Source: Cloeon dipterum (taxonomy: Eukaryota; Arthropoda; Insecta; Ephemeroptera; Baetidae). From it: DNA of 64,000 bases. Each line of letters opens with the position of its first letter. Positions within the stretch are counted from its first letter, which is position 1. Positions 8,188 through 18,809 of the stretch are shown piece after piece. Both the position numbers and the translations under genes were made by a program. The stretch spans positions 2,914,001 through 2,978,000 of the forward strand of contig NC_088786.1 in NCBI RefSeq assembly GCF_949628265.1, read 5' to 3'. The notes beneath the pieces were generated by a model that had not been told where the DNA came from, did no database searches, and saw only the letters and a program-made list of their open reading frames with translations.

Positions 8188-11100
8188 CTACTTTTTTACT
8201 CCGTATAGACTCTTTTGCACTAGAAGCCTGCGTTCCTCTTTGCTCAAATTCGGAAATTTTGAGCACATGAAGTGGTCAACAGTTCTTGCTTGCAAGTGCT
8301 GGATCTCGATGTTCGGGAAGAGGACTAATTTTTCATTGAAAGTTGAGTAAGCAAAACAGGGTCGAGAATTCTTCCCGAATAGGCCAGCTGTAAAAGCGGC
8401 CACGCTCTCTTCAAACTGGAAGCGCACAGAAATAGAATCTTGGCCTGCAATGCAAAGCAAACACCCATTAGGAGAAAATGTCTCTATTTTGTTATGTCTT
8501 TAATTAATTAATGAGGCGCCAGAATATTGGTTTTGACGAAATATCCCGGGCTTGAGGCCAAGCAATCTCTAATAAATTTGCACCGGAAACCAGTCTTTGC
8601 TAAAAGATTTAATCCGGTTTTAAAGGGATGATTTTGACACACCGCTATCACCCCCAATCTTCGATGGAAAGTTTTAATGTGAATTGAAATCATAAAAATG
8701 ACGATAAGGAGAACTCGCTATGTAAGTATATAATTCAATTGACATTTGATATTCATGGATCTGCCACCAGCCCACCACTGGTCCAGAAATTGCAAAACAA
8801 ACACTCAAAGTTATGTTTGAATAGGTTGTGCACAAAGCACACAATCAAGATTGAAGTGACAGCGCAGGGAATTTTGGAAAACTTTGAGGCCTAAGTATCT
8901 CATTGCGCAATTTAAAAAAGGCGGTCTTTTGATTCCCATCGCGAAGCCCAATTTGAAGACCTACATCAAGGCCAAAGGTAATTTTAAACCTACCAAGAAT
9001 GAACGTTTGTCCGTCCCAGGAACAGACGACTATTTCGTCATTTCCATCACCAGTAATATCCAGTTTTGTGATGCAAAAGAGCTGTTTCTTTAGTTGCATA
9101 GACCTGTAAGTTTAACTATCAGCATTTACCCAAATCATAATTGTTAATAACGCACCATAAAATATTATCGTCCTGAGCTAGCAAAAGATTGCCATCGGTA
9201 ACTGCAACGGCGTAAGGAGATCCTTTGTCGCCAGTTGATTTTGCTGTTTGAATCATGCCAACGATTTCAGTGGACAAATTTAAACTTTTAATAAAGCGGT
9301 TTGATGACAAAGTGCAGTGGTTAATCTTTGAGGTTGATACCGCCCTAGAAAAGACATCACCAAAATTCAAATACACCAAAATTTTGGATTTTTTACTCGT
9401 CCAGCGAGTTGTCCAAAGCGGCGTACTGATTGGTCGTGCACATTATCTTGAGCAGAGTGCCTCCAGGCTGAGAGACCAATATCGACGGCTGCCCCCCGAT
9501 TTCTCTGCCGAGGCTCACGCTACTGACCTGTAAAAGAGTGCGCTCTGTGAAAAATTGAACAATTAGCAAAATCAAAAAGTTGACTTGGCAGGCTGCTTCC
9601 CACTTGTTGAGGCTGACCAGTTTTCCTTCGCCAGGCACAGTAGAGTCAGGATCCCGCTGCCAGCGGTACGACCTGACTACCCTGTCTGTCAGGCCGACCA
9701 CCAGTTCAATTTGCCCGTCTCCATCGATGTCACCAAGGAAGATACACTAAAAAATATAATTGTTGGTCAACAACCAGTCGAACAAATTTGTTGGGGTTGG
9801 AGGATGTTTCTATAAAAAATTTAAGCATTTAGTTTTAAAAGGGCCAAAAGATTGAAAACTTTTGTTTCGTCTGAATTTTGAGAAAATCAAATTCGCACAA
9901 ACAGTTGATTTCACCTTCTGAACATGCTTTGGTTCAGAACAGGTATGAAATTAATCGAACCCTGTCGTCAGGGTAGCCCTCGAATTTGCACGGGTTGTCA
10001 CTTTACTAAAACTTGACGATAAGATTTGCGCACCGTTGCAGCGGCCAAGTTGAGAGCTTTCAGAATATGTTCCAATCGACCCTTTGAACGTGATCAGGGT
10101 GCTCAGGACTTAGGACACACCCTGATATGCTCAAATTGTCATTCCTGGGAGCTCAGATGGCTCCCAAAGGATCAAATGGCACATTTTATGAACGCTCTTG
10201 ACTTGGCCGTTCGAACGATGTGTAGATCTTGCAGATGGAAATAATACAGAGCCCGTCAAGCGTCGGTAAAGTGGCTACACATGCGAATTTAATGATTTTG
10301 ATTGCTTGAGGGCTACCCTGGAGCTAGGGTTCCATTTCTGACCTGTTCATACAGTCTTGTCTGATCTCAGGGGAAACCCCCAGCATGTAACAAGGGTAAA
10401 AATCATCTGATTTTCTCAAAACTAGAAAATACCCACTTTTCCACCTTTTGTATCTAAAAAACTAAAGGTATCACCACCCTGAAAATTTGTAGGCAAGTTA
10501 CATACACTAAGGCAATCTTTTATCCCAGATTCAGACAAAATTAAAGGTGCAGTTTTCTTGATATTCAAAATTTTAAAATATAAACAATTATTACTAAAAA
10601 AAAATTAAAAAAATGTTTAAATCGTTTAAATTCAAAAGTTGTAGGCTATCTTTTAGCAGAAAGTTAAATTTTCTAGCATTAATAGAAGTCAAGAAACTTT
10701 CACTTAAGTTAACGCAAATAGACCAGTTTTTCCAGATTTCCCCTTGTTTTTTTTTTTCAGAAAATCCGCATTACAATAATAACACCATGTCAAAATATCA
10801 GAATGGTACATAAAAAAATTGCAAATCTGTTGTGGTTCATTTTTCAGCAGAGTAAATTGAGAAGAAAAATCACATGAGTGTTTGGAGGTATGCACTGAAT
10901 GTGGGCCACATGCATGTTGTTGTCACAGCCAAGAGCCACATCTGGTGGGCAGGAGGGTGCCGCTCCGGGCAGTAAGATGTGGCACCAGCCATCCCCGGAC
11001 ACGACCACCAACGTGTTTTTGGCCTCCTCAATGAGCTTGCCGACACCGATGGCGCTGATCATTTTAAGGCCCGTGGTTTGGTACCACGGTTTGCTGGGGT

Positions 11101-11318
11101 TGCTGGAGTCTTTGAAGATGCTAAGCTCTCCGCTTTCGTTGCCGACGACCAGCTCCACCTCGCCATCTCCGTCAACGTCGCCGAAAGTCAGCGCATTCTT
11201 CAAAACAGGCCCTTGAACAAGAAAATTAAATTTTAATTATTTTTCAGTGTGTGTATGTAATAAGATTCTCACCCTGCATTTCGATCTCCCTCCTCTCGCT
11301 AAAGCAGACGGCCCTCAT
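8188..11318 (-). CDS. ITFG2: ITFG2-like FG-GAP protein (KICSTOR subunit)
   Basis: Minus-strand exons, 5' to 3': 11273-11318, 10874-11211, 9585-9746, 9397-9527, 9156-9344, 8994-9103 and 8188-8444. All have GT-AG junctions with matching phases, giving 410 aa. FG-GAP/integrin-alpha-like Ca-binding motifs are seen at residues 26-32 (GDVDGDG), 133-139 (GDIDGDG) and 304-309 (DITGDG). Other landmark strings resembling vertebrate ITFG2 are VGLTDRVVRSYRW, LVSQPGG, ILWS and CSWDGQTFIL. Vertebrate ITFG2 is a beta-propeller subunit of KICSTOR, which anchors GATOR1 at lysosomes and couples amino-acid shortage to mTORC1 inhibition. The start MRAVCFSERR aligns with the vertebrate MRSVSYVQR. Three introns are only 52-57 nt. 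The ATG lies 4 nt after the IMMP2L stop, suggesting a shared transcript. Confidence 0.93.
9875..10425. mobile_element. IR-A palindromic element, copy 1
   Basis: It lies inside the long ITFG2 intron 2. The left arm carries CAGGGTAGCCCTCGAA, CACCGTTG, AGAGCTTTCAGAA and a CCCTTTGAA block. The right arm has the reverse complement of each in mirror order, ending GAGGGCTACCCTGGAG. The outer ends TTTTGAGAAAATCA and TGATTTTCTCAAAA also pair. Related copies lie at about 20.1 and 37.5 kb. Confidence 0.7.
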
Positions 11319-11322
11319 CGTT

Positions 11323-11817
11323 TCAATAAGAGTAAATGGCTGCGGGAACGTCAGCTGAAGACAGGTTTTGGAAGCGGGACAGTGGCCACAAAATGAACGT
11401 GGCTTTGGCAGTGAGTAGCCCGAGCGAGACGGGTCCGAATTCGTTCGAGTCAAGCGAGCGACCGGCGTTGTCGCCCTCGACCCAGCAGTGGCCCTTGGGC
11501 ACCCTGACGAGCGGCTTCTTGTACCGCTTGGTAACCACGAGGTCCCCTTCGAGGCCGACGACCCGCTTGATCAGCACCTCGCTAGGGTTTTTCGGCGAAA
11601 CCAGGGACACGACGTCGCCTCTGTCAATGCAAAAGTTGCGCAGCGGCAGTCTGTCCAGGTAGACGAAGTCAGAGGAGCCTTCAGAGTCGGCTGGGTTGAG
11701 CGTAGGCTGCATCGAAACGCCCTCGACGCGGGCGACGTAGCCGACAGAGTCGAAGAAGGTCACTCCGATCGGGATCCCTACCAGCAGCGACCGAATTAAG
11801 CCCGACCTGAGGAACAT
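11323..11817 (-). CDS. IMMP2L: mitochondrial inner membrane protease subunit 2
   Basis: A single exon encodes 164 aa; the human protein is about 175. It belongs to the type I signal peptidase (S26) family and cleaves sorting peptides of intermembrane-space proteins at the outer face of the mitochondrial inner membrane. The catalytic Ser is S35 in GVSMQPTLN and the general-base Lys is K84 in LIKRVVGLEGD. The downstream signature GHCWVEGDNAGRSLDSNEFGPV is intact. A hydrophobic N-terminal segment (about residues 7-27) fits the single membrane anchor. The stop TGA is followed by AACG and then the ITFG2 ATG. No poly(A) signal separates the two genes. It is divergent from TRAPPC4, 505 nt away. Confidence 0.95.
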   Translation of the reverse strand: MFLRSGLIRSLLVGIPIGVTFFDSVGYVARVEGVSMQPTLNPADSEGSSDFVYLDRLPLRNFCIDRGDVVSLVSPKNPSEVLIKRVVGLEGDLVVTKRYKKPLVRVPKGHCWVEGDNAGRSLDSNEFGPVSLGLLTAKATFILWPLSRFQNLSSADVPAAIYSY

Positions 11818-12322
11818 AGATGCTGCGCAAGGGCCCCAATCGTCTCCCGCGGACTTTGAAATGATGACGTATTAGTGTTTTGACCTGTTCGTGCCCAGCA
11901 AAAATAGAAATTATTATATTGAAATTTCGTCTCTCTGCTTGCAACACCCCCGGCTTTGTTTTTGTGTGCAATAGGGGTGTGCAGTAAGGAGCTAGTTAGT
12001 CCTTGAACAAATTAACCAAATTAACATAAACTTAAGACAGATCAAACAATTTTGAATATATCCATTTAGCGAAATAAGATACTTTAATGTTATAATGTTA
12101 TAATTTATAAGTTAAGCTCTGCTTCTGCTTAGTATTTGCCTCAATCAATTCTCTAACAGCATCTCCTTTCTTATACCACATTTTTGGGGTGAGTCTAGAA
12201 GTCAATTTTCGTCCAGGTTACAGGTTACGCCTATCGCGGTGCATCGTAAACACGTCCAGCTGATCAGATTTCTGTCAAATTTCGAATGTGAACCGGAATT
12301 TGGGCCTGGATTGGATTTTGAG
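11818..12322. promoter_or_regulatory. shared head-to-head promoter region of IMMP2L and TRAPPC4
   Basis: This is 505 nt between divergent starts, AT-rich around 12.0-12.1 kb. No TATA box or clear initiator could be assigned. The in-frame extension upstream of TRAPPC4 (from 12239) has no family similarity and is probably 5' UTR. Confidence 0.4.
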
Positions 12323-13132
12323 ATGGGCATCTACAGCGTTTACATCGTTTCAAAGTCTGGTGGACTGATTTTCCAACACGACCACTTAGTGCCAAAAGTG
12401 GAAACGGAGAAAACCTGCAGTTTTCCGCTCGACATCAAACTCATTTTTGAAAACAAACGCATCGTCGTCAACTATGGGCAGAGAGATGGAATTATGGGTA
12501 TGGGTTTTTTAAATTTTAATAAATTCCTACTGTAAAATATCATGTTTCCCACATTTCTCAGTTGGGCATCAGCTGCTGGCCATCAACGGAGTTCCGGTGA
12601 CCGGGCGAGTCCTGGAGGATGGCAGAGATGCTCTAGATATGCTAGATAAGCCGGAAAATTATCCAGTTAACTTGAAGTTCGGCCGGCCAAAGATGACGAC
12701 GAACGACAAATTGTTTCTGGCCAGCATGTTCTACCCGCTTTTCGCGATTGCCATTCAATTGAGTCCCGAGCCCAAGAGCTCTGGAATTGAAGTCTTAGAG
12801 GCGGACACGTTCAAACTGCACTGCTACCAAACCCCTACAGGTATGCATTATTATTTATTCTATTCCATTACAAAGCTGTTTTTCTTTTGGTGTTTGTTAA
12901 CCGAAAAATATTATTTGCCAACCTTGTTTCAGGGGTGAAATTTATGGTGATTTGTGAGCCTTCCCAGCAAGGCATGGACATTCTTCTCAAGAAAATTTAC
13001 GAACTTTACGCCGACTACGCTCTCAAAAACCCTTTTTACTCACTAGAAATGCCAATAAGGTGTGAGCTTTTTGACACAAATTTGCAATCTCTGCTAGAAA
13101 CCGTTGAGAAGTCTGGTCTCAGTAATGTTTGA
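12323..13132 (+). CDS. TRAPPC4: TRAPP complex subunit 4 (synbindin / Trs23)
   Basis: Exons: 12323-12497, 12562-12840 and 12933-13132, with introns of 64 and 92 nt, giving 217 aa (human 219). TRAPPC4 is a longin-fold core subunit of the TRAPP tethering complexes, which activate Rab1/Ypt1-type GTPases in ER-Golgi and autophagy traffic. Recognisable segments are the N-terminal strand [34 protein letters not shown] (PDZ-like insert), [31 protein letters not shown] and the C-terminal [16 protein letters not shown]. The start at 12323 was chosen because the family begins M-(A/G)-I-(F/Y)-S-V; the frame is open further upstream but that part has no similarity. The stop TGA is at 13130-13132. Confidence 0.96.
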
Positions 13133-13170
13133 GTGATTGATGACTGAAAGTGTGAATGATCTGTGGTGTA

Positions 13171-13176
13171 AATAAA
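13171..13176 (+). terminator. TRAPPC4 poly(A) signal
   Basis: AATAAA lies 38 nt past the stop codon. Confidence 0.7.
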
Positions 13177-14579
13177 AATCCATTCCAAAAAATCGACTGA
13201 TTATTTAATTAAATTGCGTGAGAATAATTAAGAAAAAGGTTTTCTCAATAAACAAAAGAGAAAAAGAAATTGCTGAGTGAAGTTTACCTTATTTAACGTT
13301 GGAGGAAGAGCAAAGCAGCTCGATTCCCACAGCCGTCAGATCAGCCCCTGCGGCAAGCCTACCGCCGAAAAATAACGAGACGAATAATCTACGTACAGCC
13401 TATCATTAGAGCACACACTTGGAGGGGAGAACACATTTGTGTTTGTAATGTGAAACAAGAAAGAGAGAGGAGAAAAACAAATGCGGCGCCAATTGGGTGT
13501 GTCGGCGCCATGGTGAAATTTTTGCACTTTTTTTCCTCATCAAAATAATGATGGCGTATAAATTTCTGCTGGTATAGAGATTATAGGATGCCAAAAAATA
13601 TAACTAGCCAAATAAAAAATGATGACAAAAAAATGAAAAAATGCACTCGCAGCTGTTACATTTCTCTGCATTTGATTTTGGCCAGATCACAAATTTTAGG
13701 ATAAATCAACAAATATTCCAGAATCTGAGTAGATTCCAAATATGTCAGGTTTTTGCGGAACTCCCATTTTTTTCATAAAATTCTGGCAATTTGAAATTTG
13801 CGAAATTTGTTAAAGTTTTGACTTAGAGAACCATAACACCTGATTTATTATTACTGTGGAAAATTGTCATCTTTATTAAAAACTACCAAATTATTGTAGC
13901 AATAACACAACACTTTTCGGATTAAAAGGTGCGTACAATACAGGCTTTTTAATCAAACCTTCGTTACAATTATGCCTGAAAGAGAGAAATAATTTGCTCC
14001 TTCGCGCGGCGCGTGGCCTAAGGCGAAAGAGCGCGAGTGCGTGAGAGAAAGAAGCTGCTCTTTCGATGATAAATACACACCCACCCGAAATTAAAATGCA
14101 CATCACATCTCGCCTCGCGCTTAATTGCCGTGTGTGCTCAAAATATTCGGGTTGTATCTTGATGCCGGCCGGGGAAGCAGAGATTATTGTGCCCCCCGGC
14201 CACGCTTCTTTCTCCAAAGCAGTAATTGCCAGCACGGCGTTATTGTTTTGCCAGGTCAGAAATAGTAGACTGGAATTATGCCAGGTGAATTACAGGGAGC
14301 GAGACTCGCACCTAAACATTATAATAAGATTTTAGTCCGATGCAGAGAAGGAATTTGTGGACAGAATGAGATTATACACACTGAAAAAATTCACCAAAAG
14401 TTCATTAAATAATAAATCTAATTATAATAGAAATACATTTACTTTTGTTTCAAAAATCAAATTTTAGCATAATTAACAAAAGTTAGCACATTGTTTAATC
14501 TCAAAATTATGGGGTTTCTCGCTTAATTTGTAATTAAATTTGACAATATGCTAAAGTGCAAAGGTCTTCATGTGAATAA

Positions 14580-15080
14580 ACTTTCAAATCCCAAAATCGA
14601 GACAAAAAATTCACTTTTCGTCTAGGGGGATGAAGTAAGACCTATAGGGGTTGAGGGGTGAGCACCATAAAAATCATTCAGCTCACTAGGTGAAGTCAAG
14701 TTAAGACGAACGGTGTTCAGTTCATGCGTTTCTGACCCTTAGAACCCGAGATTTGGCGCACACAACATTGGCAAAAATTCGTGTTTTTCGAAAATCAAAA
14801 TTGTATTTATCGAAAATGAAGCCAAAAACCACCTTGAAATTTTCACAAAAGTTTCCTATGTTCCCTGAGATCACTTTTGAAGGGCATTCCGGATTTTTAA
14901 AGTATTTGGCGCTGGTTTTAAAATCCTAAAAAAAACACCACGAAATGTTGGAAAATGCCCTTGGTGACCTTTGACCTTCATCGATGACCTCAAAGTTGGT
15001 GTCCATTCGTTCGGGCTTGACGAGAAGAGTTCAACGCACACACCTTAACTTTCAAAATGAGTTATATATTCCATTTTTAA
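14580..15080 (-). repeat. Rep-D dispersed repeat
   Basis: In reverse complement it matches the Rep-D order: CTCG-TCAAGCCCGA, AAGGTCAAAGGTCACC, AACCAGC, a G-rich AT block, then (A/T)CTCGGGTTCTAAGGGTCAGAA, TGCA, CCGTTCG-CTT, AGTGAGCTGAATG. It contains a perfect TGACCTTTGACCT at 14965-14977. Confidence 0.6.
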
Positions 15081-16490
15081 AACACTGCTCCGAAAATATT
15101 TGCTCTATATTTAAATAAAATCTGATCGATGCGGAGTCAATTTCGTCAGGTAACCCGTGATTTCTGAATGGTATGGTAGTGGTTCTGCTCCCTGGTTGCA
15201 CCGGTTAATTGTAATCGGCGTGTGGAATTCTCCCACGATGTTCAAGGAACGGAATTTGGTGCTCGATCTGCGCGCATTCTTGTTGGAAGCTGCGTGTGAT
15301 CTGCTCCTCTCCGCGACCACTCCCACTCACAAACAGGATTTTTTATATTATCAGTCAGGCTCCCACGTGCTACCAAAAAATACCTTTCGCTCTATCCGGT
15401 CCGGAGATGAATTAATAACAACGCAAGCGTATTTTTCGATTTAATGCCCGACAAGAGAAAATTACCACGCGTGTTAATAATAAGTAGTGTCTGCTGGTAT
15501 ACTCTCTTTCTTTCTTAAAAAAGTAAATTACTATTAAAAGAGCAGCTTCGGAGGCGGTGAACGGTCTCCGAGCGGCCGGTGAGTAAGCCGACTGGAATGA
15601 AATCAATGCCAAGAATGCGCAACATCGTGCGACGATCATGAATCGCATCGCACGTCGCATTAATGGGCGGCGGAGAAAAAGATCTCAAAGACCTACAGCT
15701 ACACATAATTCTGTTTTCGCTTGTAAAAAGAGGCAAATCAATCAATAAATCAATCACCAAAGGCTAGAAATTGATTTTAAAATTTTATTTGACTAAAACG
15801 CCACCAAAAATCTTAATTTTCCCTCATTTGCGGTGTTGACAGACATTTGAATGTTAAATTTTGGATTTTATTTATCAAATTCATCTCGAATTGATCGTGG
15901 AACGAAAAATCGGACATCGTTGAACTCGTCTCCTCAAGTGGAATATATTTCCTATTGACTTAAAAAAGGTTAAAATCACATTTTCGAAATGGAACTCAAA
16001 TTTTAAAAATGAAGGTAATCATTTTTTAATTTTCATATTTTATAAAAAAATTAAGTTAGATTCTACAAAATCTGGAGTGGCTTATTGCCTTTTTATTTTT
16101 TATTAAAACAAATTTCCGAAAATAGTGCTTTTCCGTGTTATTTAAAAATGTTTACACGCCCAAATCTCAGCTCCTGGTCAGATTTTCAAAAACCACACAC
16201 CAATAGACTAGTCTATAACTCCCCAAAATAGACGAAGCAACCCCCTTTTTGCACCCTTTTAAATTTTATTTTATTATCAACCTGTGATGATTTTTTCATC
16301 AACCCAATTAGGAGAAAATGCTGTTCAAACTGCATAAATAGGTACATACTAGGTCTTACATTAATAGGTCTGAGTAATCACTTCCTGCGCACTCTGGTCG
16401 GTTGTTGTTCTGAATGAGCGCGGCTGCAAAAGTGCATTGCATGGCTCACTCACCGCTCCTATCTGCAGCGGCATCAGATTTATGTTCTCC

Positions 16491-16522
16491 AGCAGCAGCA
16501 GCAGCAGCAGCAGTGAGCAGCC
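16491..16522. repeat. CAG/CTG trinucleotide run
   Basis: About eight consecutive CAG units preceding TGAGCAGCC. I see no coding context. Confidence 0.8.
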
Positions 16523-16899
16523 TCCAGCCCGCGGCTGTTTGTGTGAATGAATCACTCACTAGCTGCGGCTGCTCTCTGGCAAGGACCTTCTGCTCTCTCG
16601 ACAATAAAATCGGCCGCGCGCACGGCATGATTCATTCTCGCAATTCAGAATTCACACGCTCGAAGAAAGAAATTGTGTTATAGTTCCATGCTTAATAGAG
16701 AGATGGACGCGGTGTTACTCATCTCATAAATTTAGCAGGTTTTAACAGTTATGAGCCAGAATCTCTGAGGGCAACAAAATTTCGCTGAAACTTTATGCTT
16801 AATTAGGCCATGTTTAACCCTCAAAATTCCCGTTTTTTCGGGCTTTACTGGTTTCCGAAGATCTAAGCGCAGGAATTTTGAATAATGCCTAAATTTCTT

Positions 16900-17280
16900 C
16901 AGGTTAAACGTACAACAAAACTTCGGACACCGTTGGATTCGTCACGTCAAGAGGAACAACTTTCATGTTAGCCTCAAAATGGTAGGTCAAAGGTCAGGGT
17001 CCCTAAATTTTAATTTCTCAAAATGGTACTCAAATTTGAAAACTAATTGGTTTAAATTTTAAATTTTGATTTTGCGCAAACGAATTTGGTTGAATACGCC
17101 AAAATGCGGAAAATGTCGTTATTTTTCTTAAAATTTTCCATTTAAAAATAAAAACAAAAAATTTGTTGCTTTTTTGGTTTTTAAAAATGTTTAAACGCCC
17201 AAATATCAGCTTATCAGATTTTCAAAAATCACACACTCTTAGACTAGTCCCAACCTTCTGTAGATAGCAAAAGAAGTGTA
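16900..17280 (+). repeat. diverged Rep-D copy
   Basis: It begins near ACACCGTTGGATTCGTCA. It carries AGGTCAAAGGTCA at 16984-16996 and ends with the AAACGCCCAAATATCAGC...CACACTCTTAGACTAGTC block. A shorter relative of this last block lies at 16150-16260. Confidence 0.5.
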
Positions 17281-18705
17281 AAATGTTGTCCTGCTGATCC
17301 GTAATAAACCAAATTTTTTTTAATCTAAAATGGTTAAACCCCAAGTATATTAGCTTAAATGCTTATAGACTTCATAATTCAATATTTTTGTAAAATTTCG
17401 CGTGCATGCATGACCCACGGAGGTGCACTTACGGACTGAAACGGCCGTGTTATTTTTTTTTCTGCAAACCGACACTCAAGACACAATTTCTTTTCGTGGA
17501 AGCGGCTAATTATCCAAACGAGAGAGACACCTTCAATACGCTATGAGGCTTTGCATGCAAATGCGTGATGAGCGAAATTAAACCAGTCTGACCCACCGCC
17601 GCCACAGCTGATTCTCGGAAAATAATTTTATTATACAATTAAACCGAAAGTCCGAATCACAGGCACTTACACATTATCCATCTGCTCAGTCCTTGCCACA
17701 TTTGCGTCCAATTTCTGGGTGTACAGTCGCTTTATTTATTATTATAAAAAAGTAGGATTATTTTATAGTTGAGCAGCAAAAACAAATTTGGAAAATTAAC
17801 AGGATAGAAATAAATTACCACAACTGCTGTGGCTTACAAAATATTTTTATCAATTCAGGAAACATAAGTTCCTGTTTAAAAGAACTATTGAAAATATGCT
17901 GGTTAGCGTGCAAAATTTTGAACAATATTTTTTTCTAAAATTGATCTGAAATGTAGGAAAAAACTATAATTTCCCTAGTAGCCGCTTGAATGCCTGAGAA
18001 AATCGCCTCTAAAGTTTGCATAGTATCAAGCGGCGAGCATCAATTATCTCCTTATTGTAAAATCACGATTTATAAAACAATTTAGGGATTTTTTCCTAAA
18101 AATTCACACACCGTTAGATTGGATCGAAACGAGAGGAATCGAAATGTACAGCGAAAAAATCATTGACAAAACCAATTTTTTTTTCAATAAATTTGGCAAA
18201 TTTTGAAATTATTTCATATTACACCGCAGTAGCATAAAATAGGTTCAAAGTTCCTCTTTTGACGCTTTTGGCTCATCAACACAACTAATTTGTCCAACAG
18301 GTCCAGTGTGACGCCGACTCATTAAATATATCTGAGGCTCGTCGGGACTGCTCCGCCTCCCCGAGAGCGAGACTTGGATGGTGCGGAGGGCGCAGAGTGG
18401 CGCGCGTCCCACGCGAGGCGACGGCGATCGACGACGTCATGGGCACGTCTATAGTAGCGGCCCTTTTTTGCCACCGAACGAGAATTGGCGGCGCGACGGC
18501 GGCACCGGGAGAGAGAGAGAAAATGGAAAATGGCGCGGGCGAGACGTGCGGACAGAAAAAACGGGACGAAAAGTAGAGTCGTAGTTGGAAAGGGTCTCGC
18601 AGCATCCCAGGAATTCAAGGTGGTTACTCATTCCGCGTGTCTCGGCGAGTGCGGACGCTTTTTCCTTGTTCAGCCCGAGACCGAATCGGCCGGGCTAAGA
18701 GAGCG

Positions 18706-18711
18706 TCAGTG
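18706..18711 (+). promoter_or_regulatory. possible initiator (Inr) of the ETS gene
   Basis: TCAGTG with +1 at A18708. At +28 the sequence AGCTC matches four of five positions of the DPE consensus. A start here would give a 68-nt 5' UTR before ATG 18776. It is a short motif in GC-rich sequence, so support is weak. Confidence 0.3.
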
Positions 18712-18755
18712 CGGCCGCGGCTTTCATCGCACGCAGCTCGCGCGTCCCTCCAAGC

Positions 18756-18809
18756 ATGGCGATCACGACGCCCGCATGGACACCGACGCCAGCCATGACC
18801 GACGCGTGA
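18756..18809 (+). CDS. upstream ORF overlapping the ETS start codon
   Basis: A 17-codon ORF plus TGA, in a different frame from the ETS gene. Its ATG has A at -3 and G at +4, a strong start context. The ETS ATG at 18776 has C at -3. The uORF ends 31 nt past the ETS ATG, so it would be expected to depress ETS translation. Its relevance depends on the transcription start site. Confidence 0.35.
   Translation: MAITTPAWTPTPAMTDA

Larger units (their letters stand above)
13177..18529. other. intergenic spacer with degenerate repeats
   Basis: I find no supportable gene. It holds a minus-oriented Rep-D copy (about 14580-15080), diverged Rep-D relatives near 16150-16260 and 16900-17280 and a CAG run at about 16491-16522. 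A GC-rich segment starts at 18.3 kb and leads into the ETS gene. The open frames of 60-115 codons here overlap one another on both strands and carry no recognisable domains. Confidence 0.6.

Noticed and set aside
9105..9155. Reading ITFG2 exon 5 on to the later GGTAAATG donor
   Set aside because: That would leave a 25-nt intron and the wrong phase. The GTGCGT donor at 9155/9154 gives ILW|SMQ, which fits the family.
12239..12322. 28-residue N-terminal extension of TRAPPC4
   Set aside because: The family starts directly at the MGIYSV strand; the extension has no similarity.
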